64,000 bases of DNA from Anaerolineales bacterium UBA2395. Its GTDB lineage: Bacteria; Chloroflexota; Anaerolineae; Anaerolineales; Villigracilaceae. The notes beneath the pieces were generated by a model, which saw nothing but the letters and a program-made list of their open reading frames with translations, was not told the DNA's origin and did no database searches. Made by a program: the position numbers and the translations under genes. Position 1 is the first letter of the stretch, and each line of letters opens with the position of its first letter. This document shows positions 1 through 7,825 of the stretch, piece after piece. The DNA lies in contig DDSH01000026.1 of NCBI GenBank assembly GCA_002343775.1, positions 62,001 to 126,000 on the forward strand, written 5' to 3'.

Positions 1-2
1 TC

Positions 3-650
3 CCACCTGAAAAAGAAAACGAGATCCGGCAGGAGATCCGCAAAAAGATCGACAAATTCAAGCCGGGAGCCGAAGACCGCGCCTTCCTTGCCGGTCTTTC
101 CGCCGGAAGCGAGATCATCTTTGCCGAGCTATGCACAGAGATGGGCTTGAAGACGAAAGTCTACCTTCCCATGTCTGAGGCAGCCTATGTGCGTGAATTC
201 ATTTCCCCTGCCGGAGAAGCCTGGGTGGACCGATTCTACAAGATCCGCAACCACCCGCTCGTCAGCGAGATTCACCAGGTCGAAGCGCTTGGAGAACCCA
301 AGGAAGGCGACGACCTGCATGAGCGAAACAACCGCTGGGCGTTATATTCAGCCCTCGGACGCTGCGGCATTGGCAAAGTCCGCCTGATCGCCGTTGCGAA
401 CGAGACCATCTTCGGCGGCGACCGCGACATCGCCCTGACCCGTCATATGATCGAATTGATGCGAGAGATGGGCGGTGCAGTGAACTTCATCAACCCATCG
501 ACCTTCATCTACAATGTCATCGACAACGCCCTCGAACGGCTGATGAGCGATGCCAAACCCATCCTCCAGAGCGCGAAGCCGCACAAGAAGCCCCAGCCAT
601 CAACCAGCATTCTTAAGAAGCGCGGCAGCTCCGGCAATAGCACTTCGTAA
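3..650 (+). CDS. C-terminal part of a DUF4071/TRAFs-binding-type protein (5' partial)
   Basis: The reading frame is open from the left edge, so the N-terminus is outside the window; 215 codons are visible. The visible part resembles the conserved C-terminal region of DUF4071 (MAP3K TRAFs-binding-like) proteins. It has a Rossmann-like segment (GSEIIFAELCTEMG), a WVDRFYKI motif, then ERNNRWALYSAL and a GGDRD element followed by a predicted helix. The last 25 residues are Lys/Ser/Pro-rich and look disordered. Known relatives sit next to TPR or signalling domains, but that part is not visible here. Function is not established. The family match is by eye, so it is moderate. Confidence 0.5.
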   Translation, partial: PPEKENEIRQEIRKKIDKFKPGAEDRAFLAGLSAGSEIIFAELCTEMGLKTKVYLPMSEAAYVREFISPAGEAWVDRFYKIRNHPLVSEIHQVEALGEPKEGDDLHERNNRWALYSALGRCGIGKVRLIAVANETIFGGDRDIALTRHMIELMREMGGAVNFINPSTFIYNVIDNALERLMSDAKPILQSAKPHKKPQPSTSILKKRGSSGNSTS

Positions 651-651
651 T

Positions 652-689
652 AAAAATGAGACCCGCCTCACTCGACGGGTCTCATTTTT
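652..689. terminator. Bidirectional Rho-independent terminator
   Basis: A perfect 14-bp inverted repeat (652-665 with 676-689) has a 10-nt loop and A/T runs at both ends. It lies between two convergent genes and overlaps the stop codon of the minus-strand gene ending at 668, so it can serve both. Confidence 0.85.
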
Positions 690-1138
690 GAAAGCACCTT
701 TTCATTGGGATAGGGCCAGATCTCACCCCTGACCCCTTTGGCAAGGAAAAAATCCCCGGCTCGCACAGTTTCCGGACCTTCCAACGTATGGACAGTCACC
801 ATCTGAGATTCGTCCCCGCCTGTCACCTCAGATAATGGAACGAGAAGGGTAACTGCCCGTTTCACACACAACCCCGGACCCACCACAACGTACGTATCGT
901 CGAAAATCTTCGCATCGATGGGCCAGTAATCATCGGGGGCGTCCATTTCACTGATCAGAAAATCACCCTTCTTCGCAGTTAGAACAGACCCCCAAGGCGT
1001 TTTCACTTCCATGGTCTGAGGCTCGTTCTCACGCGGCATAAAAGGGGTCGCCCGCCGCACCAGCATATTTCGATACGGCTTGAAATTCAAGGTCGCTAGA
1101 ATCGGGTCGTCAGATTTCAGATCGATCGGCTCGCTCAA
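668..1138 (-). CDS. Hypothetical protein with two internal repeats
   Basis: The product is 156 residues with no signal peptide or membrane segment. The start is a TTG at 1138, chosen because GGAG lies 6 nt upstream and no in-frame ATG is better placed. It contains two related segments of about 40 residues, one around VLTAKKGDFLISE and one around ETVRAGDFFLAKG, each followed by a W-P element. This suggests a small beta-rich duplicated fold resembling PGDYG-type families. The family was not recognised securely and no function is proposed. It is transcribed alone, convergent with the left-edge gene and divergent from the kinase at 1260. Confidence 0.7.
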   Translation of the reverse strand: MSEPIDLKSDDPILATLNFKPYRNMLVRRATPFMPRENEPQTMEVKTPWGSVLTAKKGDFLISEMDAPDDYWPIDAKIFDDTYVVVGPGLCVKRAVTLLVPLSEVTGGDESQMVTVHTLEGPETVRAGDFFLAKGVRGEIWPYPNEKVLSKMRPVE

Positions 1139-1214
1139 TGTCAGCTCCTTGGCAAGAAATGGATAGGTACAATTTTAAACGAAAATCCACATAAAAAGGG
1201 ACTCAATTACTTCC

Positions 1215-1243
1215 TTGTAATGCTCCTGCTCTTATGCTATAAG
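1215..1243 (+). promoter_or_regulatory. Sigma70-type promoter with extended -10
   Basis: A -35 TTGTAA (1215-1220), 17-bp spacer and -10 TATAAG (1238-1243) preceded by TGC. Predicted start is near 1250, giving a leader of only about 10 nt for the kinase gene at 1260. Confidence 0.6.
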
Positions 1244-1259
1244 TGGACAGGCACACAAT

Positions 1260-1859
1260 ATGAACAAACTCATCGTCATTGCGGGCGCGAGCGGCGTGGG
1301 AAAGACGACGCTGGCAAATGCCCTCTGCAAAAACTACGATTTTGCCACTGCCTATGAACAACATGCCGAGCGTCCGTTTCAGGCGCTCTTCAAGCGGGAT
1401 GTTAAATTCGCCCTCGCCAACCAAGTCGATTATCTACTGTATCGCGCAGAGCAGGAACGCCAATTACGCACCAGCGGCAAGCCGGTTTTGATGGATGGCG
1501 GCTTGGACCTGGACTTTTACGGATTCACACGCCTCTTCCATGCGAAAGGCTGGCTCGACAACCCCAGTTTCGACCTGTGCCGCCGCTTCCACGCCCTGAC
1601 CCGCAGCCTGCTGCCACCACCAGACTTGATCATCGCCTTGAGCGCGGACTCAAACACCGTCCGCGAGAGATTGGCTGCCAGAAACAGGATCAACATCGCG
1701 TCTGGGGAAGATGCGAAGCTGCTCGAGGGATTCGTCAACGACTGGCTGGCATCCATCTCACCGGAAAAAATCCTGCGCATCGATGTCTCGAGCGAAAGTG
1801 CCGACTATCCCGTCAGCGTCCCGCTCATCCTTGATAAAATCAAGGACATTGGAGAATAG
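1260..1859 (+). CDS. P-loop kinase, deoxynucleoside kinase-like
   Basis: The 199-residue product has a Walker A P-loop (GASGVGKTT, residues 9-17), a central acidic segment (MDGGLDLDFYGF) and a lid-like Arg-rich segment (VRERLAARNR). This layout fits the deoxyadenosine/deoxycytidine kinase-like AAA_18/dNK group, which transfers phosphate from ATP to a small substrate. The actual substrate cannot be read from sequence. The stop codon directly abuts the ATG of the methyltransferase at 1860, so the two are translated from one message. Adenylate-kinase-like or other P-loop small-molecule kinases are alternatives. Confidence 0.65.
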   Translation: MNKLIVIAGASGVGKTTLANALCKNYDFATAYEQHAERPFQALFKRDVKFALANQVDYLLYRAEQERQLRTSGKPVLMDGGLDLDFYGFTRLFHAKGWLDNPSFDLCRRFHALTRSLLPPPDLIIALSADSNTVRERLAARNRINIASGEDAKLLEGFVNDWLASISPEKILRIDVSSESADYPVSVPLILDKIKDIGE

Positions 1860-2747
1860 ATGGAAAACATCGACGAATGCAAACACCAGACCAGCGGCAC
1901 ACCAAAGTACAGATTAACCAACGCAAACGTCTTCGTCTCACCGGGCGGATTCCATTATATAGATCACCTCGACCCGATGGAAGAGATTTCGCCGGAGATC
2001 GATGGCAGTCGTTTGACCGAAGAGGAAATTGCGTACATTGAACGGTCGCTGCAATCGAACCCGGAGAGAATTGCCAACCAGGTGAATGCCGTCAAACGAC
2101 ACGGCTCGATTGCGAACGCCAAAGTATTGGACATTGGCTGCGGCGGCGGGTTGTTCCTCTCCAAAATGAAGGCGGGCGGTGCAAAATGCATTGGCGTGGA
2201 ATTGAGCGACACGCGCGCTTACTATGCCCAAACCAAACATGGCTTGGAAATTATCAAACGTCCCATTGAGGATGAATATTGGAAAGGGCATAAAGAGTCA
2301 TTCGACGTTGTTACGTTATGGGATGTGATCGAGCATGTCAATTATCCACTTGCCACCCTGCAGGCTGCGGCGGCGATGCTCAAGCCGGGCGGGATTCTAC
2401 TGATCGACACCCCATGCCGCGATGCGTTCTATCATCGCTTCGGCGAATTGACGTACAAACTCTCAGGCGGGAAGTTCGCGACCTTTCTGAACACCATGTA
2501 TTCCGCCAAACCGTTCGGGCACAAGCAGATCTTTTCGCTCGCAGAGATGAAGTCGGCATTGGAGGCGGCGGGGCTGGATGTGGTCGAACTGCGACGTTTC
2601 CACGAGTTATCCTTCCCGTATGGCTTTTACCTGAAAAAACTGGTCAAGTCTGATCTGTTGGTGAATGTTCTGCTGCCGTTCGTGCGCATCTTTTTTGTCG
2701 TCTTCCCCATTCGCAACAAAATGCTGGCGGTGGGACAAAAAAAGTGA
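1860..2747 (+). CDS. Class I SAM-dependent methyltransferase
   Basis: The 295-residue product has motif I VLDIGCGGGLFL (residues 89-100) and the DVVTLWDVIEHV segment typical of UbiG/Methyltransf_11/23 enzymes. The N-terminal 75 residues are family-specific and the C-terminal 40 are hydrophobic and basic, possibly membrane-associating. Such enzymes methylate small molecules or glycans; the acceptor is unknown. It starts immediately after the kinase stop, with GGAG 5 nt upstream inside that gene, and overlaps the next gene by 4 bases. A three-gene operon is therefore likely. Confidence 0.8.
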   Translation: MENIDECKHQTSGTPKYRLTNANVFVSPGGFHYIDHLDPMEEISPEIDGSRLTEEEIAYIERSLQSNPERIANQVNAVKRHGSIANAKVLDIGCGGGLFLSKMKAGGAKCIGVELSDTRAYYAQTKHGLEIIKRPIEDEYWKGHKESFDVVTLWDVIEHVNYPLATLQAAAAMLKPGGILLIDTPCRDAFYHRFGELTYKLSGGKFATFLNTMYSAKPFGHKQIFSLAEMKSALEAAGLDVVELRRFHELSFPYGFYLKKLVKSDLLVNVLLPFVRIFFVVFPIRNKMLAVGQKK

Positions 2748-3148
2748 CCGACCCATTCGAGATTTACCTCCGCGAAGTCATCGCACGGACATTGCGCGAT
2801 GGCGGCTCTGCTTCAAAACCAAACCGGTTAGAATTTTTCACTGCCCGAGATTTATGGTGTTTTCCGAAATACCCCGCACGGACTGCGATCTTGCCGCAAA
2901 CCGTCGATTTGGCATCTGAGATAAAGGAATTCATCACGAAGAACTCCTCCTTTTTGAAGGAAGAAGATTGCTGGCTGGGAACCTGGGTCAATCCACGTTC
3001 GGGGGAATATTACCTGGATGTTGCAACAGGAATCCATGACCTCGCCATGGCACGTCAACTGGCGATGGAGGCAGGAAAAAGGGAGGGCAGAAATATCGTG
3101 GCATTATTCAACCCGCAGAAAAGCCAAACGATCTATTTGAACGATTAA
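2744..3148 (+). CDS. Hypothetical protein, third gene of the kinase/methyltransferase operon
   Basis: The product is 134 residues from a GTG start that overlaps the upstream TGA (GTGA). No known domain was recognised. The C-terminal half has a GTWVNPRSGEYYLDV segment followed by a helix rich in Met/Ala and a short beta end, suggesting a small soluble alpha/beta protein. The translational overlap links it to the methyltransferase. No function is proposed. Confidence 0.6.
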   Translation: MTDPFEIYLREVIARTLRDGGSASKPNRLEFFTARDLWCFPKYPARTAILPQTVDLASEIKEFITKNSSFLKEEDCWLGTWVNPRSGEYYLDVATGIHDLAMARQLAMEAGKREGRNIVALFNPQKSQTIYLND

Positions 3149-3904
3149 CTAATGGGCGACATCCACCTTCATCACATGGGAAAGCAGACGGTGGAACACA
3201 TAGAACGGGAATAACAAAACCACATGGACGATGTTACTCAGCCCGAACAAAAGCGCCACAGAAAACAGGAAATCATCCAGCACAGGAGCAATATTTGCCA
3301 GCATCCACCCGCCTGCACCTGCAAAAAAGGCGAGAAGAAGCAGTCCCCCGATCCATAACCCCAGCGGCAGCCAGGCATGGCGATCTGATTCAGAGGGCAG
3401 CATGGTGCTGGAGATCGCAAAGGTGAAATAGAACCAAAGATAGAAATCCGGCACGCTTGGCAGCAGCCCAATGCCCATCCAAAACAGACCGATCTGTCCT
3501 TCACGGAGAACGTTCCAAAGCGTGTGGACCTGCATCTGATAGATGCCTGCGTACGCGACGAAGGATGTCCCTGCGATGAGCGGCGCCAGCCCGATCAACG
3601 AATCGCGGATAATATCCGTCTGCTCGATCTCAACATAGCCCATCCGTACACGTCCGTCTGATAGAGATTGGGGGATAAGCGAGAATTCGCGCGTGCGCAC
3701 GCCAAGGATCTTTGCCATCAGAAAATGGCTAAGTTCATGCAGAAACACGCCCGGGAAAAACAAAACCGAAAACAGCCCAATCGTCAACTGGCGGTTGCGG
3801 GTAATGAGTAACAACACCACTTGAACTTCGCGATGCAAAAGCCGCTGGAGAAATACCAGCGGCAAAAGCATCAGGACAAACCAGAGGAAACCGGTAAACT
3901 GCAC
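3149..3904 (-). CDS. Membrane metallopeptidase, M50-like
   Basis: The 251-residue product has about six hydrophobic segments and an HELSH motif (residues 56-60) at the start of a membrane helix, as in site-2-protease-like M50 zinc peptidases, where the two His bind zinc and the Glu activates water. A distal third zinc ligand (an NPDG-like motif) is not obvious, so activity is uncertain. The start is a GTG 4 nt after the tpiA stop, giving tight coupling to that gene. The substrate is unknown. A second HExxH membrane protein occurs at 54990 but belongs to a different family (DUF3267). Confidence 0.65.
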   Translation of the reverse strand: MQFTGFLWFVLMLLPLVFLQRLLHREVQVVLLLITRNRQLTIGLFSVLFFPGVFLHELSHFLMAKILGVRTREFSLIPQSLSDGRVRMGYVEIEQTDIIRDSLIGLAPLIAGTSFVAYAGIYQMQVHTLWNVLREGQIGLFWMGIGLLPSVPDFYLWFYFTFAISSTMLPSESDRHAWLPLGLWIGGLLLLAFFAGAGGWMLANIAPVLDDFLFSVALLFGLSNIVHVVLLFPFYVFHRLLSHVMKVDVAH

Positions 3905-3907
3905 GGC

Positions 3908-4666
3908 TTATTTGACCGCCGCCTGTGTGATGGCAGTGATCTCATCCAGTTTCAAACTCGCGCCGCCAACCAATGCCCCATCAATATCTGGTTGGGAGAA
4001 GAATTCCGCCGCATTGGCAGCAGTCACAGAGCCGCCGTACAACACGCGGATGGCTTGGGCTGCGGCTTCACCGTACAACTCTGCAATCGCCGGGCGGATG
4101 AAATCCTTGATGACCGCATTCGCCGCATCACCCGTCGACGCTTTGCCGGTTCCAATCGCCCAAACAGGTTCATACGCCACGACAATGCGGGCGGCAAATT
4201 CGGGCGAAACCCCTTTCAGCCCCTGCAAGGTTTGAGAGGAGACCACTTCACGAGTCCGGTTTGATTCGTATTGTTCCAGCGTCTCCCCAACACAGACGAT
4301 CGGCGTCAGGTCGAATTTTTGGGCGGCGAGCAATTTCCGATTCACGGTTTCATCCGTCTCACCAAAATAGGTGCGGCGTTCCGAATGTCCAAGGATGATA
4401 TAACCGCACAATTCCCTGACCATTGCCGGTGCGACCTCGCCAGTGAACGCACCTTTTTCCTCCCAATGCATGTTTTGAGCGCCAAGCCCAATATCTGTGC
4501 CTGCGAGCATGGACGCGACTGCCATCAGGGATGTGAACGGCGGGCAGATCACTTTTTCCACGCCGGTGATCCCACCGATCTTCGACGTTAAACCAGTCGT
4601 CAGTTCGCGCGCTTCCGCGACATTTTTATTCATCTTCCAATTGCCTGCTACAAGGGGTATTCGCAT
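3908..4666 (-). CDS. tpiA: Triosephosphate isomerase
   Basis: It interconverts dihydroxyacetone phosphate and glyceraldehyde 3-phosphate in glycolysis. The 252-residue product has the catalytic Lys in AGNWKMN (K11), the catalytic His in ILGHSERR, the catalytic Glu in AYEPVWAIGTG, and the phosphate-binding glycines near YGGSV. The start at 4666 was chosen over an in-frame codon 15 residues upstream because it gives the standard N-terminus and has GAGG 5 nt before it. It forms part of a minus-strand glycolysis cluster with pgk and gap. A terminator-like hairpin at 4715-4745 separates it from the upstream gene. Confidence 0.97.
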   Translation of the reverse strand: MRIPLVAGNWKMNKNVAEARELTTGLTSKIGGITGVEKVICPPFTSLMAVASMLAGTDIGLGAQNMHWEEKGAFTGEVAPAMVRELCGYIILGHSERRTYFGETDETVNRKLLAAQKFDLTPIVCVGETLEQYESNRTREVVSSQTLQGLKGVSPEFAARIVVAYEPVWAIGTGKASTGDAANAVIKDFIRPAIAELYGEAAAQAIRVLYGGSVTAANAAEFFSQPDIDGALVGGASLKLDEITAITQAAVK

Positions 4667-4714
4667 GGTTGCCTCATTTATTTTTTCCCCATTATAGCCG
4701 AGCCTACTCAAAAC

Positions 4715-4745
4715 AAACAGCGGACGGAAATTCCGTCCGCTGTTT
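4715..4745 (-). terminator. Rho-independent terminator
   Basis: An inverted repeat (4715-4729 with 4731-4745; GC core GCGGACGG/CCGTCCGC) is followed on the minus strand by a T-rich run. It lies downstream of the gene ending at 4765 and only about 50 bp before tpiA, so it ends that transcript or attenuates read-through into tpiA. Confidence 0.8.
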
Positions 4746-4764
4746 TCAGAAAGCGCAGGAAATA

Positions 4765-5274
4765 TTATGGGATCTCGACGTTCGGAGTGATGTACCCACT
4801 CTCATTCGTATAATTGATCTTGAACGGCTGCGAGGTCCCGTCGCCGCAATTGACGTTCCACTCCTCCACCCAGTTACCGTTGGCATCGGGCTGTTCGAGC
4901 ACGGTGATGGTCGTCCCTTCAACGGTGGGAGCAGTGCAGCCTGAGATCGCGGCAATGATCTGGACAGAGAACCACGCTGTCAGGCGGGTCTCATCGTCCG
5001 CCAGACCGCCGGAAGGCATTTCACCGCTGAAATCAAGTTGAGGGTTGGATTCCGGGTTGGTCGGGTCGAACGGAACATCGGTGGGAATTTCGGGAATTTC
5101 AAAGTTCTGAAAATCCTCCACTGCCTGTTGGGCAGCCACATATGCCTGATAGCCATACCAACCGCCTACACCGGTCACAACACAACAACAACATAGGATA
5201 ATCGCAACGACCACGCCGATAATGAGGTTTCGGTTGCTTTTCGGTTCAGCCTGGGGAATGGGATTTGTCTCCAT
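4765..5274 (-). CDS. Single-pass membrane protein with a four-cysteine run
   Basis: The 169-residue product has a short polar N-terminus, one transmembrane helix (about residues 16-40) that contains four consecutive cysteines (IILCCCCVV), and a roughly 125-residue acidic domain presumably outside the cell. It is not a lipoprotein: there is no lipobox at the N-terminus. The C-terminal domain holds two spaced cysteines that could form a disulfide. The family was not recognised. The start has GGAG 10 nt upstream. It lies between pgk and tpiA but is flanked by terminators on both sides, so it is probably transcribed alone. Confidence 0.65.
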   Translation of the reverse strand: METNPIPQAEPKSNRNLIIGVVVAIILCCCCVVTGVGGWYGYQAYVAAQQAVEDFQNFEIPEIPTDVPFDPTNPESNPQLDFSGEMPSGGLADDETRLTAWFSVQIIAAISGCTAPTVEGTTITVLEQPDANGNWVEEWNVNCGDGTSQPFKINYTNESGYITPNVEIP

Positions 5275-5321
5275 AGTAAATCTCTCCTTTGAGAATTGAT
5301 TTGGGCATTATACAAAGAAAA

Positions 5322-5350
5322 GAGCAGAAGGACACAAAATCCTTCTGCTC
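5322..5350 (-). terminator. Rho-independent terminator after pgk
   Basis: An 11-bp perfect inverted repeat (5322-5332 with 5340-5350) is followed on the minus strand by a TTTTCTTT run. It lies just after the pgk stop at 5372. Confidence 0.85.
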
Positions 5351-5371
5351 CCTTTGTACTATCAGGAGATC

Positions 5372-6544
5372 TTACTTATTCAGCAGCGCCGCCACGCCGG
5401 GCAGTTCCTTGCCTTCGAGGAACTCGAGCGACGCACCACCACCCGTGGAGACGTGCGTCATCTGTTTGGCAACACCCGCTTTCTTGACCGCGCTGGCAGA
5501 ATCGCCGCCGCCGATGACGGTCACAGCCTTGGACTCAGCCAGCATCTTCGCCAAAGCGAAGGTTCCTTCGGCAAACTTTGGCATTTCGAAGACGCCCACC
5601 GGTCCATTCCAGACGACGAGCCTGGCACCGTCCAGTGTGGCTTGATACAAGCCGACGGTTTTCGGTCCTACATCCAGCATGCGCCAACCCGCAGGGATCG
5701 CGCCGACTTCCACCACCTGGGTATTGGCTTCGGCGTCGAATTTATCCGCAATAACCGCATCCACCGGCAGGACGAGTTTATCGCCCAGTTTACCAAGCAA
5801 TGCCTTGGCGGTTTCGATCGCTTCGGCTTCGACGAGGCTGTCTTGCATGTTCAGTCCCTTTGCAGCGAGGAAGGTATTCGCCATGCCGCCGCCGATGATG
5901 AGCTTATCGCATTTGGCAGCAAGGGTTTCCACAACCAGAATCTTGTCGCTGATCTTTGCGCCACCCAAAATGGCGATATAAGGATGCTCAGGGTTTGCAA
6001 CCGCGCGACCGAGATATTCCAGTTCCTGCTCCATCAAAAAGCCGGAAACCGCCGGAAGGAATCGCGCCACACCTTCTGTCGAGGAATGAGCGCGATGCGC
6101 AGAACCAAACGCATCGTTGACGTACACTTCCCCAAGCGCTGCCATCTGCTTGGCAAGTTCGAGATCGTTCTTCTCTTCGCCCTTATGGAAGCGGGTATTT
6201 TCGAGCATCACCACTTCACCGGGTTTCAATTCCTTCGCCATCTTTTCCACTTCCGCGCCTACACAATCGGGAGCCATCTTGACGGGGCTGCCCAACAATG
6301 CGGCGAGGGCTTCGGAGGCGGCTTTCAGGCTGAACTCAGGATCCGGTCCGCCCTTGGGTCTGCCCAAATGGCTCATCAAAAGGAGCGAAGCGCCTTGTTC
6401 CAAAACATATTGAATGGTCGGCAGGGCGGCTTTGATGCGCTTGTCATCGGTTACTTTACCATCTGCCATTGGTACGTTGAAGTCCACGCGCATGAGCACG
6501 CGTTTGCCCTTGAGGTCGATATCTTTTACGGTTTTTTTGTTCAT
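5372..6544 (-). CDS. pgk: Phosphoglycerate kinase
   Basis: It transfers the acyl phosphate of 1,3-bisphosphoglycerate to ADP in glycolysis. The 390-residue product has the normal length and family motifs: RVDFNVP near the N-terminus, SHLGRP, LGGAKISDKI in the hinge region, and the nucleotide-binding GGGDSASAVKK near the C-terminus. It follows gap on the same strand by 51 bp, a gap that carries a 29-bp palindrome. A terminator follows at 5322-5350, so gap-pgk reads as one unit. Confidence 0.98.
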   Translation of the reverse strand: MNKKTVKDIDLKGKRVLMRVDFNVPMADGKVTDDKRIKAALPTIQYVLEQGASLLLMSHLGRPKGGPDPEFSLKAASEALAALLGSPVKMAPDCVGAEVEKMAKELKPGEVVMLENTRFHKGEEKNDLELAKQMAALGEVYVNDAFGSAHRAHSSTEGVARFLPAVSGFLMEQELEYLGRAVANPEHPYIAILGGAKISDKILVVETLAAKCDKLIIGGGMANTFLAAKGLNMQDSLVEAEAIETAKALLGKLGDKLVLPVDAVIADKFDAEANTQVVEVGAIPAGWRMLDVGPKTVGLYQATLDGARLVVWNGPVGVFEMPKFAEGTFALAKMLAESKAVTVIGGGDSASAVKKAGVAKQMTHVSTGGGASLEFLEGKELPGVAALLNK

Positions 6545-6558
6545 GATTCCACCATAAA

Positions 6559-6587
6559 GTAGGGGCAGGTCTGAGACCTGCCCCTAC
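6559..6587. repeat. 29-bp perfect palindrome between gap and pgk (REP-like)
   Basis: Arms of 14 bp (6559-6572 and 6574-6587) are perfectly complementary around one central base, with a GGGGCAGGT core. There is no T run on the minus strand, so it is not a classical terminator. It resembles dispersed palindromic repeats that often fill gaps between bacterial genes. It may stabilise or process the gap-pgk message. Confidence 0.7.
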
Positions 6588-6595
6588 AAATATAT

Positions 6596-7654
6596 TTACA
6601 GGGATTTCGCCATCAACGCCGCGAGGTCTGCTGTGCGGCAGGAGTAACCCCACTCGTTGTCGTACCAGGTGACAACTTTGACGAAGTTGCTCTTTTCCTT
6701 GCCGAGCACGCTGGTGAAAGGCAGGTCCACAGAGGAGCTGTACGGGCTGCCCTTAAAGTCCATACTGACCAGGGGCTCATCCACGGCTTCAAGAACACCC
6801 TTGAAGCGCGGGGTCTTGGCGGCATCGCGGAACGCCTGACGCAGCTCTTCGGTGGTGGTTTCCTTTTCGAGTTCAGCGGTGAAATCGACCACAGAGACTG
6901 TGGGGGTCGGCACGCGCAGAGAGTAACCGTCGAACTTTCCCTTCAGGTCGGGGATGACCAGGGCGATCGCTTTCGCAGCGCCGGTCGTGGTCGGAATGAT
7001 GTTCAAACCGGAAGCGCGGGCGCGGCGCAGGTCAGAGTGCGGCATATCCAACACCTTCTGATCGTTGGTGTAGGAATGAATGGTGGTCATAAAACCGCGT
7101 TTGATGGTGTACAGGTCATGTACAACTTTGGCAGCCGGAGCCAGACAGTTCGTGGTGCAGGAAGCGTTCGAAACAACATGATGCTTGGAAGCATCATACT
7201 TGTCTTCGTTGACGCCCAACACAACCGTCAGGTCTTCGCCCTCAGCAGGTGCGGAAATGATAACCTTCTTCGCGCCGCCGGAAGTAATATGGTTGACTGC
7301 ACCTTTGACGGTTTTGCCTTTCTTATTGACGCCGTCTTCCTTGATGGTGAAAAGACCAGTCGACTCAATAACGATATCGATGCCGAGATCACCCCATTTG
7401 ATGGCAGCCGGGTCAGTTTCCTTGAAGACCTTGACCTTCTTACCATCGATGACGAGACTGTCATCAGCCACTTCCACCGTTCCATTGAAGCGACCATAGG
7501 TCGAATCGTATTTAAGCAAGTGCGCCATGGTTTTCATGTCGCCAATGTCATTGAACGCAACGACTTCGAGATCCTGCGAATACATATCACGAATCGCTTT
7601 GAGCACCTGCCGCCCAATGCGTCCAAATCCGTTAATACCAACTTTGGTTGTCAT
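6596..7654 (-). CDS. gap: Glyceraldehyde-3-phosphate dehydrogenase, type I
   Basis: It oxidises glyceraldehyde 3-phosphate to 1,3-bisphosphoglycerate using NAD. The 352-residue product has the N-terminal Rossmann motif GINGFGRIGR, an Asp after the second strand (D36 in FNDIGD) typical of NAD preference, the active-site Cys166 in SNASCTTNC, and the assisting His193 in TTIHSYTNDQ. The WYDNEWGYS signature is present near the C-terminus. GGAGG precedes the ATG. A promoter is seen at 7741-7769, and pgk follows. Confidence 0.98.
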   Translation of the reverse strand: MTTKVGINGFGRIGRQVLKAIRDMYSQDLEVVAFNDIGDMKTMAHLLKYDSTYGRFNGTVEVADDSLVIDGKKVKVFKETDPAAIKWGDLGIDIVIESTGLFTIKEDGVNKKGKTVKGAVNHITSGGAKKVIISAPAEGEDLTVVLGVNEDKYDASKHHVVSNASCTTNCLAPAAKVVHDLYTIKRGFMTTIHSYTNDQKVLDMPHSDLRRARASGLNIIPTTTGAAKAIALVIPDLKGKFDGYSLRVPTPTVSVVDFTAELEKETTTEELRQAFRDAAKTPRFKGVLEAVDEPLVSMDFKGSPYSSSVDLPFTSVLGKEKSNFVKVVTWYDNEWGYSCRTADLAALMAKSL

Positions 7655-7740
7655 GTGAGAATCCTCCGATGAATGAATATGCTACAGGGGACACAGTTTC
7701 ATAATTTGTATCGCCTCTGGTATGGACATCATACAAGTGA

Positions 7741-7769
7741 ATTTTACATCCTTTAGACAAATTTGTGAA
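7741..7769 (-). promoter_or_regulatory. Sigma70-type promoter for gap-pgk
   Basis: On the minus strand: -35 TTCACA (7764-7769), 17-bp spacer, -10 TAAAAT (7741-7746). The sequence AAATTCAC occurs at the -35 and again just downstream of the -10, a direct repeat that could bind a regulator. The leader to gap is about 80 nt. Confidence 0.55.
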
Positions 7770-7825
7770 TTTTTGTACGTCGCTGTTTTTAGTGACAAAT
7801 GTAATCGATTACGGAATGAAAACAA

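Noticed and set aside
5354..6562. Plus-strand open frame of 402 codons opposite pgk
   Set aside because: The minus strand encodes a complete phosphoglycerate kinase with all motifs; the plus frame is a GC-driven shadow.
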